Assembly: GCF_020740795.1 (NCBI RefSeq)
Contig: NC_067282.1
Coordinates: 38,371,290 to 38,435,289, forward strand
From: Apus apus
Lineage: Eukaryota; Chordata; Aves; Apodiformes; Apodidae
Length of the DNA: 64,000 nt
Reading direction: 5' to 3'
Shown: positions 48,401-62,175 of the stretch, one piece after another
Numbering within the stretch: the first letter of the stretch is position 1
Layout of the letters: the number at the start of each line of letters is the position of its first letter
Position numbers and translations under genes: made by a program
Notes under the pieces: generated by a model
What the model was told of the DNA's origin: nothing
The model's input: the letters and a program-made list of their open reading frames with translations, nothing else
The model's database searches: none

Positions 48401-49598
48401 TCACTTCACAATCCCAGATTTCAGAAGATATACATCTAGAAATTGAAAACAGTACTTATACACACTTTGTGGCTATGTTACTGAATGTGTCTCAGCGCTC
48501 AGACAGGATTCAAGACATGGGAATTGATAATTGTTATTCTGCCTTCCCCCCAAAAAAACCCAAACAAAACTAACCCAACAAAAAACAAACCCATATACTT
48601 ATTGAAGAAAGTTGTAAATTTGGAGTAGATGTTTTAATGCATTTTATGCTGAGTTTTCAGTGAACTGTAAATTTTAATGCTTTCAAATCTAGGCTTATTT
48701 TGTAATAATGGATAGGGTAGCTCCTCTCCAGCTTCCAGAGTCCAGTCTTCTACCACTGGCTATACCCACAATAGCAAGTAGCTTGAAACAACAGGAATGG
48801 TTGGAGAAATCCCACCAGTTAGTATTAAGGCCCTTACAAAAGCTGCTGCGTGGAGGGAAGACAGTGACTTTGAATTGCATTCTATCTGGCCTCCTGAACT
48901 GAACATCCCTACCATGTGTGTTGCTTGAAGCCACCCTAAGGTCCAGCCTTTGGTTCAGATATCTTATCCCATTAGTGGTAAGAAAGCACTTGGAGTGTAT
49001 CTGCCAAAGTTTAACTCTCTCTGAAAGAAGTCTACATTAAAACAGAATTGGTGCACCAAAACTGGTAGAGATCAGAACAATGCAAAAAAAAACAACCCAG
49101 GGAAAAGCAGAGGATTTGCTTTAAAATGGTACAACTGATTCAAACCAAAGTACTAATGTGGATATGTGCACTGAAGAATCTCTTATTTTTTATCTTCTCC
49201 ATGCAGAAAAATATTAATTAATAATGACCTTGACAGAGGAGCAAACCACTTCTAAGCTGAAAGTCCTGTGTGTTCACCTTAAAAATGTCACACTAACTCT
49301 GAGCAGCTACTGAGCCTGACATAATTTATCAGGAAACATTATCAAGAGATATAATAAAATTGTACGTATTTGATGTAAGAGCAATATGCTGTATTTACTT
49401 TTTTTTTCCTCCCATATTTTCCACTACTGTCAATATGACACTTTTCTGAAAAATAAAGACCTCTGTCAGCTATGACAATTGATACTATTGTCAGAAAAGA
49501 ACAAAAGCATCCCAAGGGTACTTCAGAAACAAAGCTTATTTTGAGATGAGCAACTAGTGGAAAACATAAACTGCAAACAAAAAATATATTCTGGATAG
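45481..49598. other. Intronic, simple repeats only
   Basis: There is a GT-rich tract at 46170-46267 (GGTTT/TTTTG units) and an AC-rich tract at 48548-48592. The patch 48700-48960 has a different, more balanced composition and may be an unrecognised repeat. No exon recognised. Confidence 0.45.
46170..46267 (+). repeat. GT-rich low-complexity tract
   Basis: Runs of TTTTG, GGTTT and TTGTTTG make this almost free of A over nearly 100 bases. It is the strand-reversed equivalent in composition of the AC tract at 43730-43872. Confidence 0.75.
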
Positions 49599-49603
49599 GT
49601 TGT

Positions 49604-50325
49604 TGTCATGGTTTAATGCTGGGTCGGCAATTAAATGAATGAAAGACGCTATTAACCCTCTTCTCTTCCCCTATAGGAAAAGGAGAGAGGCTTATGGGGT
49701 GGAAATTAACTACACAGCTTTAGTAACACAATAGTGGTGAAAAGGAAAATAATGAAACATGTACAAATATATACAAAGGCGATATCACTTTCTCCACCCC
49801 CCCCCCCCTGTAATGCACCACTGAGGCTGCAGGGCAGGCCCTGGAAAAGTCCTGGACTTGACTTCTGGACAGGAACTGGATGCAGGAACACAGGGATTTA
49901 GGAATGCATGGATCAAGATCAAAGGCAGATGAACAGAAAAAATCCTTCCAGGATGGGCCACAGAAAAAGAGAGCTTGACCTTCACGATCCCTCAAATTTA
50001 TATCGAGTATGATGCATATGGGATGGAATACTTCTACTGGTCAATTTTGGTCACCTGTCTGGTCTGCTCCTTCTCAAAGGAGGATAACCTTTACTCCCTT
50101 CTGGTTCCAGAGCATTAGATATTTTTCAGAACCAAGCAGTGGCCTTGGCTCTGCATACCATTCTCCAGCAGTAACTATTTACATCAAGCATTATCAGTCC
50201 TACAAGCAGACACTGACTGAAAAATATGCCTTAATTTCAGCAAGTGCAGCTACTTAGAAGAGACTTGACTTGAAAGTAAAATTACAAGAAAGAAAATTCA
50301 TTCTATCCTGGCTCCAATCGGGACA
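49604..50325 (-). mobile_element. Avian ERVL-type solo LTR, minus orientation
   Basis: The plus strand runs from TGTCATGGTTTAATGCTGGG (reverse complement of an LTR 3' end) to GGCTCCAATCGGGACA (reverse complement of an LTR 5' end). Flanks GTTGT (49599-49603) and GTTAT (50326-50330) match in 4 of 5 bases, as expected of an aged 5-bp target duplication. Inside, GTATGATGCATATGGGATGG, CAATTTTGGTCACCTGTCTG and a C12 run (49797-49808) resemble avian ERVL LTR sequence known to me. Length is 722 bp; no internal genes. Confidence 0.8.
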
Positions 50326-51040
50326 GTTATTCTGTTTCTTCTTTTGCTCAAGGCATTTAAAGGTGTACAAATGCAGTGCTAGATTTTGTTGAGAAAGAAA
50401 ATAGATTACTACAGGCTTAATGATATGTCTTGAATCAAAACAGGTCCCATAATCTCATACTTCACAAACAAGAAGCCCAAATCTCCTCTTCTGCCCCAAA
50501 TATATGACATCATCCTACCCTCACATACCCTCAGACCCACACAAAGCACTGCAAGTCATTAAATCAATATATCAATATAGTTTAAAAAAACTTGTCTGTA
50601 TAGTCAGTTTCTGAACTTTCCCAATCTCTATCTTCCACATTTTGTTCTCCTAATGTCAGTGGGGGCAGTTTAGGAGAGAGAGGTTTTTTGCTCTTCTGGG
50701 TTTTTTGTTTGTTTTCTTGCTTTTTAAAATCAGATTAGTACAACTATAGCAGAATATTATATTCAAGGACATCTTAAAGTCCTAAAGGATTGGTATGGTT
50801 TAGGCATAGTGCAATAAAACAACAATTAACTGACAACAATTAACAGGAAAAATAAATTTGTAAAATTTACCCATAAGATTAAGGAAAAAAAAATAAAGTC
50901 ACATCACCCAGAAATTGTTAATATATTTGGTACGGATTGCATATTTAAAATTTCAACAGTATAAGCTATAACATTATAAAACCATTATAAACTGTCATAT
51001 AAACTATAGTATTCTTATATAAACTACAACATTACCTAAA

Positions 51041-51092
51041 AAGGTTGGACCAGAAGATCCTTGAAGTCCCTTCCAACCTGGTATTCTATGAA
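51041..51092 (+). mobile_element. CR1 LINE 3'-terminal fragment
   Basis: AAGGTTGGACCAGAAGATCC, then TTCCAACCTGGTATTCTATG is the last roughly 50 bp of a CR1 element in plus orientation, ending with a single ATTCTATG unit. Confidence 0.8.
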
Positions 51093-53580
51093 CCCTGTCA
51101 CCTTTAAGACAGGCAGCAAAGCAGATGCATTACCGAACTTCACAATTCTAATCAGATTTGCCCCTGTATAAAAGCAGAATTCAGTGGGGAAAAAGACACT
51201 AATTTCTTCCCATGGCTATAAATTGCTAGGGATTTTTATTTTATTTTTATTTTTGTTTACTACAACGTGAGAAGATCCTATTGTCATAAACATAACATAG
51301 TAAATGATCTTTATCACTGCCAAGAAACCAAAGAACATTTTTGCAGCAAAGCTAAAATATTAATTGATAGGAACATCAGCTGGACTCTTAGCAGCTCCCT
51401 ACTTGTAAGAACTTTAACACAGATGGTAAAGGGAGTATGTTTAAAGCTTTTATAGAAGTAATTATGAGCTCAGTCATACAACAGACTGAAGTAAGATCTT
51501 ATCTGCAGCAGGATTTTTTTTTCCTAACACTCATAACTGAAAGAATACATTTGGGTTATATGGGAAAATAATTACGAGTAGCTGCTTTCTGCCCAGCACA
51601 TTAAACTGCTAAGTTTTTTGACAGCCAGAAATGAATTACTAGTGTACACTGAGACGTGAGCAGGATGGGAAGGAAAGCACAATTGCCAAATAAAGGATTG
51701 AAATGAAAGGGGAAAAAAAAAACCTGTCAGGGAAAAAAAATTACATGAAGGAAGACCAAACGGCAATATGTTGTTATAGCCTTCAAATGTGCAATTTGCA
51801 GATTGATTCCCCTGCTCTCTTTGCGTAGTAGATGTAAAGATTATGCTGAAATCTAGGAAAATTTGATTGTACATGTGTCAAAGTGAATTGAGAACTTGAG
51901 TCAAATACCCTTCTTACACCAAATTCATAATGAGAAAATAGCCCTGCAAGGCATTTCTTTGTAAATACATCCAACTAATTTGCAGCTATGTATTTTAAGA
52001 GTGTAGGCATGCCGGATGAGTCTCCCTTACTAATTCAGTTTCTTCTAGTAACATGACTGAATTTTGCAGCTTTAGTCTTCTGTGATAAGCAGGAATTTCA
52101 CACATCTCTTTGTATTTCTCTCATCTCTGTGCTATCAGTGCTTTTTGGTTGTTTTTTTTTCAATTACTTTCTGTCCCTATTTCTGGCTCATGTTTGGCAA
52201 GCCCATGGCCATTCCCACAACAGAAGTCAGAACTGCTGAAAACCTTTCCCATCCCTATTCCCCAACAAGAAACATTTCTCAGATGCCACCCATAATCTGT
52301 TTGATTGACAGTTGTACCACCTCTCACCACTCCTTTTCCTCAGTCATCTTTGTTTATTTGGAGCAGTTGGCTTTCTCCCTTCAGATACTTGTCAACATTT
52401 CCGGAAGATGTTTTAACTGGCACCCTGTCAGCTGACATATCTAATGCAGGAAGGCTGACTAGCTGTGAAAGATGTGACTCCCAACACCAGCAAGACTCAA
52501 AGCCCTGGAAACCGAAACAAACCCCTTAGGAGCATATGTTATCCTACTTACAATGAAGTTTTTGTGACATCCTTTTAATTGCAGCCATATGACACTTGCT
52601 TGTAAGCCAGCAGCACTGAATATGAGTGAAAAGTCTCATGTGAAGTACTAAGCTTTGAGTTTTTAAAGGTACTTTCGAAATGGATGAGTAACTTCAGCTA
52701 GAGCACAAAAATTAATAAAACCCCCAAAGCTGTTTTCCGACTTGATTTTGACTGTGTGGTTCTATGGAGTAGGCATATAGACAAGTAATTCTTGGCAGAA
52801 ATGTACATAATACTGGCCAGCAATCAGATTTTTTAAAAAGATACCATTAACAGAGTGCCTGTTTTGTGAATAACTTGGACTGGTGGGAATTAAGCATACA
52901 GGATTTGGACAGAAGTAGACAATGTGATGATTTACTTTTAATAAGTGTAACACATATGGCATTCCAAAATGCTTTGACTCTAATGCTAGCCTTAGCTGTG
53001 CACATGTATTCCTCTGGATACCTGTGAAGTTGGTCCATATTTCACCTAGATTAAGTGAGAATTTATTTATGACTAGGTAGTCAAACCTTCTTTCCTGTTT
53101 TCTTGTTTTTTAAAACATCCAACACAAGTTTCAACTGAAGCATACTACCAAAGAATGATCTTCTTATTTTCACTATCTCTGTTCCTCCCTCCACCTATTT
53201 CTAGATCCAAACACCCTTTAAGGGGCATAGATAACAACATCTTAACAGATTTATTTTGTAATACAGAATGAATCTCCAGAGCAGTTTCCATTAGCACATT
53301 TTGCTTACACTGTGTGGGGTAGTTATGAAAGACAGCTTTACGTGACAGTGTTATGAGAAATCACAGATTCAGCTGACATGCTGAGATACATAATTTCAGC
53401 AACCTGTGATTAATTTCAAAAAAAGGATCACAAACTTCTACAGTCTTAATTTTAAAAGAGCATAAATAATATCAAAGTGTCAAATGGGAAACACCAGAGG
53501 AAGCAGAGACTAAGATACAAAGAGCAAATTAAAATTAAGAGCTATATATGCTGGATTAATCTCACTAGAGCTATTTGAGA
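51093..53580. other. Intronic, no feature recognised
   Basis: AT-rich sequence. A 117-codon plus-strand frame at 52082-52435 has no recognised similarity and no splice context I would trust. Confidence 0.45.
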
Positions 53581-53589
53581 TTAGCCCTG

Positions 53590-53720
53590 GATGGAATTTA
53601 GTTCCTGAGTCAGGAAAGTACTTAAGCATGTCTTTAAAGCTATATCCATTTAGAGAAGCACTTTAGTACATGCTTATCTTCAAGCACGTACTTTAAGAGC
53701 CATTGACTTCTGTGAAACTT
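53590..53720 (+). repeat. Ancient amniote interspersed repeat (tentative)
   Basis: CCTGAGTCAGGAAAGTACTT, AAGCATGTCTTTAAAGC, TAGTACATGCTTATCTTCAA and AGCCATTGACTTCTGTGA resemble an old repeat seen in turtle and bird genomes, whose consensus alternates AAGCACATGCTTAAGTGCTT blocks with a CAATGGGACTT block. I cannot name the family with confidence. Confidence 0.4.
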
Positions 53721-56700
53721 ACAACACAAGCTTAAAAATGTAATCACAAAATTAAAGCTCTATATTGAATAGATACGCTTGCCTGAAAAGGGGTCTTTGC
53801 CATGTACCTGCAAGTGGGTAAATTGAGAGAACTCCAGAAATGAGAGAACAGCATTGAAATGGTATTTGTAGCTCAATGCCTAAAAGCAGAATAGAAAAGA
53901 AACCAGTAGCTCCTTAAGCACATTTTATGGCATGTTCAGGTGTAAAAATTATGTCTTTAATAACTACATTTCCCAAATAGTCAGTTAGGGAGAGTCTTCC
54001 CCTATGCGTGCATGCAAGTTCCACAGATTCCCAAGTAAATATTTCCCTGTTTCTCTCAGGAAAGAATGAACATGGCAAAACTATTGTCTGCTTCTTAAAA
54101 AACCCAATAAACTGCTACATCTTTGCAGCCATCCATCTGTCAGGGATCCATAAAAGTTGCCAGCGTGAAACAATACAAAGGTTGTTAAGATTATGAAAAG
54201 AATGCCCAGTGGGTTTAAGAGCAGCAAAGGTAGGAAAGAAACTTTAACAAGCTATGACCAGGATTTTTGGTTTGGGTTGATACTAAGAACAGCAGAAGAC
54301 CCTCAGACTATCCCTGGCTCATACTGGAGTTGTGTATGAGATCTGCAGAAGGCTTATGGATTTACTCTCTGCAAAGCAGACAGAAATGAACTGCCTAGAC
54401 TAAAACTGTATGCCCAGAGTGGCAATGGAAATCCATGTGAAGAAATTGAATATACACCAACAGAATACCAGGTTAGCTGCAAAGACTGAACCATTTATCT
54501 TAGGAAAAAAAAATGTATTTGTAAAAATAAGACAAAGAAAAAAAGAGAATGTTTAAACTAGAGGAAAAAAAAAAAAAGAAATAAAAGTTTTTAATGAGTA
54601 AATTCCTAAAAAAAATTCTATCAATAAGTCTATATGCACATGAAAATATTTGAAAACAAAAGCAAAGAGGAAGAAAATACTTAATAAAAAAAGACAAAGA
54701 AGAACCAGTCACATTAATGGTAATGGTAGAAGTAAAAATAGAAATAAAAATAAACTTTGTTAAAATTAGACTTTTACATAGTAATGGCTTTGCTGATTGA
54801 ACTGAAAAATTCAGAAGATAAAATGTGTGCAGACTTTCTAGAGAGTAGTTTTGAAATATATGGAAAAAATGATCAGGCTGCATGTCAGAAAATATATTTA
54901 CAGCTCCAAATTAAAAACAAAAATTAATGCAGAAAAATGGATGTTTGGTAAGAATTTTGTATATAGCATTAAACCGCCAAACATGTACATTCTGGTCATG
55001 AGGTACTCTGTGTGGATTAATACAAGAAGCAGAATACTAAAAGCAGAAGAGTACAAGAATTTGGAATTTTAGTTATCAATCTAACCTTATGTGTATAACA
55101 ATGACATCCGTTAGAGGATAGTCACTGCAGAGCAACTGTCACCTTCAATTAGCAGTTCCTTCCTTTCCAAAATTATTTTCAAAGGCAGGCAGCATCAATT
55201 TCCCCTGAAGATGCTTATTTCTTTTCATGATAGAAGGATCCTGATTAGGTTAAACTTAAGTGACATTTAGGTAGCCAGAGTTAGATGAGTTGAATTTTAT
55301 AATGTTGTAGATTAAGGACCTTAGAAAACATAACTGTTTTGGAAAATTTTCCATTGCACACACATTTAGTTTATTAATTTAGGCCAGATCATAACTAAAT
55401 TAGAACTAGGGCTCAACAGGAAACACTTTTTACAAGAAGGTAGATTAAAACATCTCACGTAAACCCTGGCACGTCTGGAAATGCTTTTCAGTATCATGGC
55501 TTAGAAATCTAATTTACTTGCAGAAAAGTATATTTTTACTGCAAAAATACATATATATATACTGTTCCCCTTACCAGAATGTGGTGATTAGGCTCATAAC
55601 ACCAACACTTCAGGCAAGCAATGCATCTTAGTGTAAGTACAGTCAAAGGTGAGCACATCTTTAGGTAGTTCTGCCTTCCTTAAACCTGAATCACTCTCTG
55701 CAGATAGTTCTTCTCTTTCAAAACAGTGAGCCACCAGTTAATAAACTTCCAGTGAGGCACCTGAGAAGGTATCAAGTAAGAGAATGAATCTAAGCCTACT
55801 TATATAAACAATCCTATCTGTAGACAATCTCTAATCAACTAAGAAGCTTCACTGAAAATAGGCTAACACCAAACTTAATTTTCCTTCTTTAAAAATGTTA
55901 GTTCTTCAGCACCTCATTCCCTGATTAGATGAGAATGCACTTTCCCACTATTGTCTTGCAAGAATTGCTACTTCAAGTATACTTTCAGTTTTGTGTTTGT
56001 TTTTTTAAGGAAGAAGCAATTTTTCATTAGAATCTCATAAAAGGCTCATTCTGCCCTTAGAAATTGATTGGTTTAAATTTTTTTTTTTTTTTTTTTTTTT
56101 CTTCCTTTTATACTATCAAATTCTAACTCTTATAGTTAGAAAGATTTTCTCAGCTCAGGCCTTATCTGCAAATCATGTCAAATCTGAAATAATCTACAGG
56201 GAAAATGAGAAACAGAACAATTTTGCTGAATTAAGCCAGAACACTGAACTACATTATCTGGTTTACACCCATTTGCTATGATTCTGTGAATGAATTATGT
56301 GCAAAAGCATCAGATTAGACATTTTCCTATTTTAACAGAAGAATTTTCTTAAAGCAGAAACAGAGTAGGAAAATCAGCCAATCCATCTGGAGCATTTAAT
56401 AAAAAATATCCCCTCCTAAATTCAAATAGTGAAAAATCTGCATTATGTACTATGTGAGAGGCTTGTGATAGTTCCATTTTGCTCAAAGACATCATTTGGA
56501 ACTAGTGTAGTATATTGTTAGCATTCACGAATTACCTCCACTATGTTTTACTACTACTCACATCTTTTCCTCAGAATGAAAGGATCACCAACACCCATTT
56601 TTTGTCTCCCACAGGAAAGAAAAAAAAAAACCATAATGAAAAGAAAGGTTTTACAAGCTTCTTTTAATTCTTCCTACACACAATGGAGACATGCCCTAAA

Positions 56701-59700
56701 CCATCCCATAGATGAAAGCAGTCTTAATTTGTTTAGTTTTGAAATCAGTTAACTTTTAGCTTTCAGCCCAATAAACTGTTTAAACAACAAATTCTTAGCT
56801 ATCAAATGAGGTAAATATCTCTCTGTAACATATAATGGGCAAATTCTGGCCAGCAGAAATCTGAAATATGCTATGTGCTCAGCTTTCTGGTAGAAGAGAG
56901 ACCTTGGCTACTAACTTGACTACTCACACCCACGTGTGTGCTCAAACACACAAGTAATTAAAACACACAAATTGAAAAGTTTATAGACAAACTGAACGGT
57001 GGCTTGGAGAAGAAATCTATCTTAAATTAGTAAGATCTAGTAAGACTAGCAGATAGGACACCCATCATCAAATACTTTCACTCGTAATACTTCCTAGGGA
57101 ACTACCAACCATATTAACTCATTTTACTGTGTTCCAAAGGTCTCCGCAAAAAAATCTGTTAACACTGATATTAATCTATCTGAAATACTGTAATGCATCA
57201 CATATATTCCTAACTGTACGGCTTTTTAATCAGAATCTCCTAATTATTCTCACCCTCTTGCTCTCTTTCCCATTTCTCCCACCTAAATCTCCTCTGGTAA
57301 TGAAAAGAATTTTACACAGAACACAAAAAATACACAACCTAATGAAGAAACTGTCCTCCAGTAGTTAGTCTGCTTTAGTGCTGGCATTTCCCTTGAAGGT
57401 ACAGATCTATCTCTGAGTCTTAAAACACAATTTCAGAACCATGGAAAGGAACTTCCATTTTCCGCTCCTGGAGAATGTCACTGAAGATATACAAAGCATT
57501 TACAACATAACAATATTTGGCAAGAAATAATCCATAACTTTGAGTCCAAAGGCATTTTTTTACAAAATTTTGTATACACTGATTTCCACTGCTTAGGCTT
57601 TTGGGTATTTTTAAAATTACTTCTCAACACTTGCTGATTCACAAGAACTTAAAATTAAAAAAAAAATATTAAATAGTAATAAAACCTGTCTGAAACTTGT
57701 CAGAACTTTTTGCACAACTTCAAAGGGAAAAGTGATATAAAATCTATCTCCAACCTATTACTGGCAAGTTCATAAGATACACAACTACCTGCAGTGATAG
57801 ATAAATTGTAACATCTATTGTTATACAGGATCAGTGAGAGCACAGTACTGGACTTAGTAGTAGACTTTTTGAAGAATTCCCCACTGAATTGTTCTCCTGA
57901 CTTCTGTCTGAGTCAGTTACTGCTGCTGGCTATTCTAGGTACATTCTTATATTTTGTTTTTCTCTGTCAAATTTAAGATCACCCAGTGAAGTACTAGTCA
58001 CTGCAACTAACATCCATCATGTGCTGTTTGCTTTGGCATGATGATGTTTCCTCACCATGCCCTTGTTCATCACATTCAATCACTTTATCTGGTCCTGCAT
58101 TAGACAGCACTTTCGGACATAAACTATGTGTATCTGAATTTCATGGTAATAAGACTTCTGAGCACTCCTGTTTCCAATTATGTCTTTTGAATATTCATGG
58201 AAGTCTTTCTTTAAAATATCACACATAAACACATGTTCTCCATTGCTTGGCATGTATTTTTCAATTGAACAGCATTTAAAAAGTCAAATAAAACCAAAAC
58301 ACACCACTATGCATATCATAGGGACAGAATAAAAGAAAAAAAAAAAAAATCCCTTGGTATATATACCTGGGGATGCAGATAGCTGAAATAAACAGTAACT
58401 GGGCTTCGGAAGGGCTGTAGGTTAAATGTGGGAATTAACATTAACATGTTCATTTTTTTATGTTAAGCTTACACATTCCAACAGGTACAGTGTAATCACT
58501 ACGCAAATAGTTATCACAGGACTTCACAGACCATACACATTACTTAAGGAGCATCTTACTTGGTACTGGTAAGGTGCAATGAGATGACAGAGAAAATCTC
58601 GAATCACAATTCAGAGCAAAATTTGGAAACCAGTATATGAAAATTGTACTTAGTGTTGTTCTAATGCAAATACATGGGATTAAGATGTTATTAGGGGTCT
58701 ATTAATACTTGTCTGTAAAGAATTGGTTATTTCACTTGAAACACAGGAAAAAAAATCATGTCTGGAAAACAGTCTGCATTTATCCAGTATTACATTCTTT
58801 GAATTTTACATAGGATAAATTTATGTCACATGTATAGCAAAAAAAAAAAGAGCAATTGGTAGCAACAGGACATCACAGTTTTTCAGAATATTTAAATCAT
58901 ATAAAACTCCCTCTTTCTCCAGACACTTGCAAGTGCTTCAAAAGTTGTTTCAAAGCAATATTAATAGTTCTATGAGTAATTGCTGCTGGAGGGAGACTGA
59001 AAATGGACCTTCCTGGGAACAAAATTGTAAATGATGTTACATTTTTTCTCTCTGCATAAGCAAAAGTGGTTAGATATTAAAAATATACTTCCCAAGAAAG
59101 CTGAATTACACAGAAATATAAATACTCATTCAAAATGTGTTTCTGGGCTACATTTTTAACTCCTCTTTATAGGAATGATTATGGAAATAACTCTGCTGAA
59201 AAGCCCTAAGGAGAAAGTAGAGCACAAAACTATGTGTTTAAGTGAAAATGGATTTAAACATGAAATATTTGAATTGTTGTCATTCAGCACTTTGGCAATA
59301 TAATATTTTATAAAGGCTTTCCAGATCTTTCAATAAAGGAACAATCTGTCTCTGATTCAAATAACATTGTTAGCTCATAGAGTTCAGATATAAGTACACT
59401 ACGTTCCTTTCCTCTCTTATTTCTGGCACCAAGAAACAATAGAATTATACCCAGCTTTAGGATCTGACCAGTGTGCAACCTTTGTTTTTTTCCTCTACAT
59501 AACAACTTTGCCAAAACTCACATAACTGTCTTCTGCTGCAATTAATCTAAATACATTCAAATAAATGAGAAAAAAAAACACAGAACTTGCACATTAATAA
59601 TGAACCATGTTCTGTGGCATTTGCCCACTTTATAGTGTAATATTAAAATAAAATATAAATTCCTGCTGTGCATGTGTTTTACTGTCATAGTTTACCACAT

Positions 59701-61971
59701 AGTTATACAACCAATGTACATCAATATTTCACTCATGTGCTGGATAGAGATGACTGATTCAAGTCCTCTTCATTAGAAATACTAGACAATAATATTCCTA
59801 CGACAAAATGGTCCACAAAGCTCAAGATGGAACATACAGTGGTGAGGAGTGCTTTGTATTTAGAAAATACTTGATCCAGAAAGCTTGATTGGTATATATA
59901 TAGAAAAGACTTGATGGAGAGATTGAGGAAAAAACAGAAAACTATCATGTGCTGTGCAAAATACCTGGTTTTGATAAATAACACCTCCTGCAGAATACTC
60001 TGCCAGTATCATATCAGTAGATCCATCTATCTGACCCTGCTAGTGCAAGCAGCTCAGAAAGTTGAAAATAAATGACCACAACCATAAAAGACCTCCAAAA
60101 TACTGAGAAAATCACATTTCAACAAAGAAACATACAAAAAAGGACTAAAATATCTTTACTGGGACATATTTTATAAAGAAAAGACAGCAGATCAAGCATC
60201 TAAGGCTATGCTTTCAATATCCTGGGACTCTACTCTGGCCCTGAGATCACCAATATGGAAAAGCTTGTGCTGCTGCTATTAACACTTTTGCTCTCCAAAA
60301 CAATCAGGTCAGGAAAAGGCACATCTGACCTGCCTACTGGGGATGGACTCTCATCTGCTCTGACTACTGGACTGTGTCCAAGAGCTGCTTGGAAAAAGTC
60401 TTATTTGGCATGGGCCAAACCATGCTAGGGACGAATTCAACAATTTGACAATGTAGACAATTTGGTTCCAGTGGCTGGAAACATTCCTTGGAGCTGTTTT
60501 TTTTTAGTATAAATACAGCTTATGTTTTCACTAGAGATTTGCTATTGATAGTCAAGCTGTGTGGAAGGTATTGCAGTGACACATTTATGAATGGCAGTAT
60601 GAAGCCTTAATATAAAAGACAGATCTCTTAGGGAAGCATTGAACAGATTTTACTTCTTATGAAGCAATAGCTCTTAACAGAATACAATCTGGAAACGACA
60701 GTTGAAGACCCAACTAATATAAAATGCATGGAATATACCTTTCCAAGTTTATTAAATTCTACAGTGAAAAAGATATCATGTTTAAAATAAGATATTAACA
60801 CATTTATATACAATTATTTTTATCATCATAGTTAACTTTAATTCGGAAATATGCATTTAAACAAACAATTTCTGAATCTGCGATACCAAAGGCTGTATGT
60901 TTTTAGAAACAAAAAACCCTCTAGCTTTAGAGGCAATTACTTTAAGATATAAAGGGACACACTAACAGCAGTATTACCAAACTCAGCACATATACCAATA
61001 TGTCTGAGTTTACAGGCTAGTCTATGGGCTTGTCAGACATGTCTGAAGCAAAATACATTAAGTAAAAATGTTATCAAATTATTAGAAATCCTCTTAGACT
61101 TCTATTTATGAGAGAATTTATGTACCAAATAAAAAGCAATATAAAGTATAATCCAACTGTGAACACTTTTTATTTAAAAGGAACCTACTAAACTTGATGA
61201 AAAATCAAGAACAAGAATCTGCTAAAAGTAACACACAAAACATTTTAATATACCATCAGGAAGCCCTATATAAATAACAAATCCACAAAGCTAAAACAAA
61301 AGAAAGACATCTCAATTTCTTGTGGAATGGCATTATAACCGTAACAAACAAACCCCAACCGAACAAAAAGCCCTCAGAAAAACCCAAAAATTATTTGCCT
61401 TATTAACTCCAGAAAAATGGGTCCAAATCTGGAAACTCCCATTCCTCATTTTTCCCAAATGAAAACAAACTCAGCTTAAACCTGATTCCACATAAATATT
61501 TAATTCCTTTTTTGAAATATAAAGTATCTTGTTTCTTTTACATAAAGAATGTGAAAGCAACCTTTCAGTTTACAGAATAAAGTAATGAGTCTTTGGCCAA
61601 GCTATCCTCTTGTAGCTCTGTTATAGGACATGCAGAAATTCTGCTTTGACCTCTTTTAACTTCCAGAAAATAAACGGGACAGCACATGTTCAAATAAAGT
61701 GATTGCATTACCTGGGGCTTCCCCCTAAAATATGCAGCTGCTAGATGGAAAGCAGTGAAATGAGGTCATGAGAATGAACACAATGACTTCCAGAGCTAGC
61801 GATGCACTCCTGGATGTTCCCCCACTGACAAAGTACTCAAGCTGGCAATTATCTCCTTTTGATCAGATATTTTAATACCAACAGATAAAATTTGTTTTCC
61901 CTGCTACTAACCAGACCTACTCCGGACATCTACGTCATGGTGGAAAGTGGGTCCTGCTGCACAAAAGAATC
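53721..61971. other. Intronic, simple repeats only
   Basis: The region is strongly AT-rich. There is an A/purine-rich stretch at 54500-54770 (its complement gives a meaningless Phe-rich frame), a T23 run at 56078-56100, A-runs near 58336-58349 and 58840-58850, and an AC-rich run near 61340-61390. The patch 60190-60480 is more GC-balanced and unassigned. Confidence 0.5.
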
Positions 61972-62175
61972 AAGTAGTCTAAGTTGGAAGGGATCTCAGG
62001 AAGTCTCTATTCTTGTGGTCAACGCAGCATCACCTGTAAGATGATCAGGTTTGCTCAGGCCTTTACACAGACAAAAGAACCTCTCGGGATGGAGATCGCA
62101 GAGCCACAAAGGCAGCCTGTTACTGACCTTGATTGTTTTCATAGTGAAAAAGTTTCTCCTTCGATCCATATGTAT
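61972..62175 (-). mobile_element. CR1 LINE 3' fragment
   Basis: AAGTTGGAAGGGATCTCAGG, then CATCACCTGTAAGATGATCA, then ATAGTGAAAAAGTTTCTCCT is the reverse complement of the CR1 3' region in the expected order. The overlapping 71-codon plus-strand frame is not a gene. Confidence 0.75.

Noticed and set aside
51572..51874. 100-codon minus-strand frame, among many others of 60-110 codons
   Set aside because: No family resemblance, no splice signals and composition of AT-rich intron; the number of such frames fits chance over 64 kb.
54500..54883. 127-codon Phe-rich minus-strand frame
   Set aside because: Product of an A/purine-rich plus strand; low complexity rather than a membrane protein.
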